Shown here: piece after piece, positions 47,193 to 47,998 of the stretch
How the letters are laid out: each line of letters starts with the position of its first letter
How positions within the stretch are numbered: position 1 is the stretch's first letter
From: JADLGJ01 sp031423615
Lineage (GTDB): Bacteria > Omnitrophota > Gorgyraeia > Zapsychrales > JANLHA01
DNA: 47,998 nucleotides
Assembly: GCA_031423615.1 (NCBI GenBank)
Contig: JANPFV010000006.1
Coordinates: forward strand, 1-47,998
Direction: 5' to 3'
Notes under the pieces: model-generated
What the model was told of the DNA's origin: nothing
Seen by the model: only the letters and a program-made list of their open reading frames with translations
Database searches by the model: none
Translations under genes and position numbers: made by a program

Positions 47193-47594
47193 ATGGATAA
47201 AAAAGAAAAAAGAAATCTGCAGGTGTTTGGCTATGGACTCGGCGTGATCATTGTTTTTATCACGATCCGTCTGGGGATGAAGCACGGGTTTACAAATGGA
47301 AAATATAGCGTCATTGCGTTAGCCGCACTTTTGGGATTGATCACAGCTTTTAAGTTGGATGCGATCCGGCCTCTTTACAAAATTTGGATGAAGGGGGCGA
47401 GGTTCATCGGCGAAATTGTTAATTTTGTTATTCTCTCCTTTATTTTTTATATATTTTTTGGATCGGCGGGGATTATTTTGAGACTGCTAGGAAAAGACAT
47501 CCTGGATGAAAAAATCAATAAGAATGCTTTAACCTATTGGAAGACATCACGTTTAGGCCCATTTGAACGCGAGCGCTATACCAAGCAGTTTTAG
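47193..47594 (+). CDS. SxtJ-family membrane protein
   Basis: A 133-residue protein with two or three transmembrane segments (about residues 11-30, 36-52 and 72-95). The C-terminal LGRDILDEKINK-like segment (GKDILDEKINKNALTYWKTS) followed by ERYTKQF is the typical end of SxtJ-type proteins found after carbamoyltransferases. No biochemical function is known. It begins four bases after the TPR protein and precedes DUF5989, as in other carbamoyltransferase clusters. Confidence 0.85.
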   Translation: MDKKEKRNLQVFGYGLGVIIVFITIRLGMKHGFTNGKYSVIALAALLGLITAFKLDAIRPLYKIWMKGARFIGEIVNFVILSFIFYIFFGSAGIILRLLGKDILDEKINKNALTYWKTSRLGPFERERYTKQF

Positions 47595-47672
47595 GGGTTA
47601 TAAAATAACGTCGATTTTGTAATTTGCAATTGAAGCGGCATCGTTTAAGCTTGAATCAGCGTAAGGAGAATT

Positions 47673-47831
47673 ATGTCAAAAGTCGCTATCATTAAGGAGT
47701 TTTGGGAATTTATTAAAGTCCGTAAACGTTACTGGCTTTTACCCATTGTCGCCCTTCTTTTTTTGTTGAGCCTTTTAGTCATATTCGGCCAGTCTTCCGC
47801 TCTGGCGCCGTTTGTTTATACGCTGTTTTAA
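47673..47831 (+). CDS. DUF5989 family small membrane protein
   Basis: A 52-residue protein with one transmembrane helix. The start region IKEFWEFIKVRKRYWLLPIV and the end FGQSSALAPFVYTLF are the hallmark of DUF5989. Proteins of this kind follow SxtJ genes in many carbamoyltransferase clusters. AAGGAG lies seven bases before the ATG. The function is unknown; a scaffold for the SxtJ/carbamoyltransferase complex is a guess. It is the last gene in the window. Confidence 0.88.
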   Translation: MSKVAIIKEFWEFIKVRKRYWLLPIVALLFLLSLLVIFGQSSALAPFVYTLF

Positions 47832-47869
47832 ATCTATGATACAATTTTAATTCATATTATGAATCTTTC

Positions 47870-47998
47870 ATGACCTTACGGTCACAAGGGAGAATGTAAA
47901 TATTGGCGAATCGAAGTGCAATTTTAGTTCTTTGACAAGGACTTTCCGAAGGTGTTATTTTGGTGTGTAGCAATGCAGTTAAAAAAACACCAAAGGGA
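47870..47998 (+). other. Non-coding window end with hairpin and boxA-like motif
   Basis: A TGACC-TTAC-GGTCA hairpin (about 47870-47883) follows the DUF5989 gene and is followed by a purine-rich ribosome-binding-like AAGGGAGAA. Further on, AGTTCTTTGACAAGGA (about 47927-47942) resembles an antitermination boxA and also contains TTGACA. The last 30 bases can fold through GGTGT and ACACC. No complete gene is seen. A transcript or gene may begin here and continue past the window. Confidence 0.3.

Noticed and set aside
1..47998. CRISPR array
   Set aside because: No regularly spaced direct repeats were seen; the repeats found are dispersed palindromes.

Overview
The window looks like a chromosomal segment of an uncultured, diderm, respiratory bacterium. 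The gene style (bacterial 14-subunit complex I, GT-C/TPR membrane proteins, a NodU-SxtJ-DUF5989 carbamoylation cluster, many small toxin-antitoxin (TA) genes) suggests Candidatus Omnitrophota or a related lineage. That assignment is inference from gene content only. No rRNA, tRNA or CRISPR array was recognised.

Region 1 (1-7.5 kb) is an accessory island of TA and defence-like genes. It holds the end of an IS3-type element, a HigBA pair with an operator over its promoter, a zeta-type kinase with a tiny overlapping partner gene, a RelB/RelE-like pair whose toxin has a one-base frameshift, a DUF1016-N/staphylococcal-nuclease fusion next to a DUF2971 gene, and an AbiEi-like antitoxin whose expected toxin is replaced after three codons by an intact-ended ISL3 element. 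A MORN/YwqK-like secreted protein follows. Region 2 (7.5-9 kb) is scarred by a small palindromic repeat (core AAGTAGGGAC...CTACTT): a DAHP synthase is cut off at a repeat, and a SigZ sigma factor runs into another. A cysteine-rich metallothionein-like peptide lies just before sigZ.

Region 3 (9-25.7 kb) is respiratory complex I, with an unusual layout. nuoABCDEFGHI run rightwards and nuoJKLMN run leftwards, so the two half-operons converge. Between them sit a CPA2-type antiporter, lexA, and two small membrane proteins that share a bidirectional, LexA-box-like promoter with lexA. Nested-palindrome elements interrupt the operon between nuoF/nuoG and nuoG/nuoH. Region 4 (26-28.8 kb) has the membrane and NADP-binding parts of a proton-translocating transhydrogenase without the NAD-binding alpha-1 subunit, then two secreted proteins of unknown function.

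Region 5 (28.8-37.8 kb) is mixed housekeeping: a BaiN-type flavoprotein, an MFS exporter, exported MsrB and MsrA, an FMN reductase, an MnmD-like methyltransferase with an altered Asp, a decayed MFS gene, a site-2-protease-like peptidase and zinc-ribbon membrane proteins. Region 6 (37.8-48 kb) is a cell-surface glycan module: a GT-C-like membrane protein, two paralogous TMTC-like membrane/TPR proteins, a GT2 glycosyltransferase, an SGNH-like exported protein, a NodU-family carbamoyltransferase, SxtJ and DUF5989. The likely job is building and carbamoylating an exported glycan.

An approximately 130-bp element with terminal and nested inverted repeats occurs three times (about 15.26, 25.85 and 43.44 kb), always in a gap beside operon starts or joints. 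It is the strongest apparently undescribed repeat in the window.
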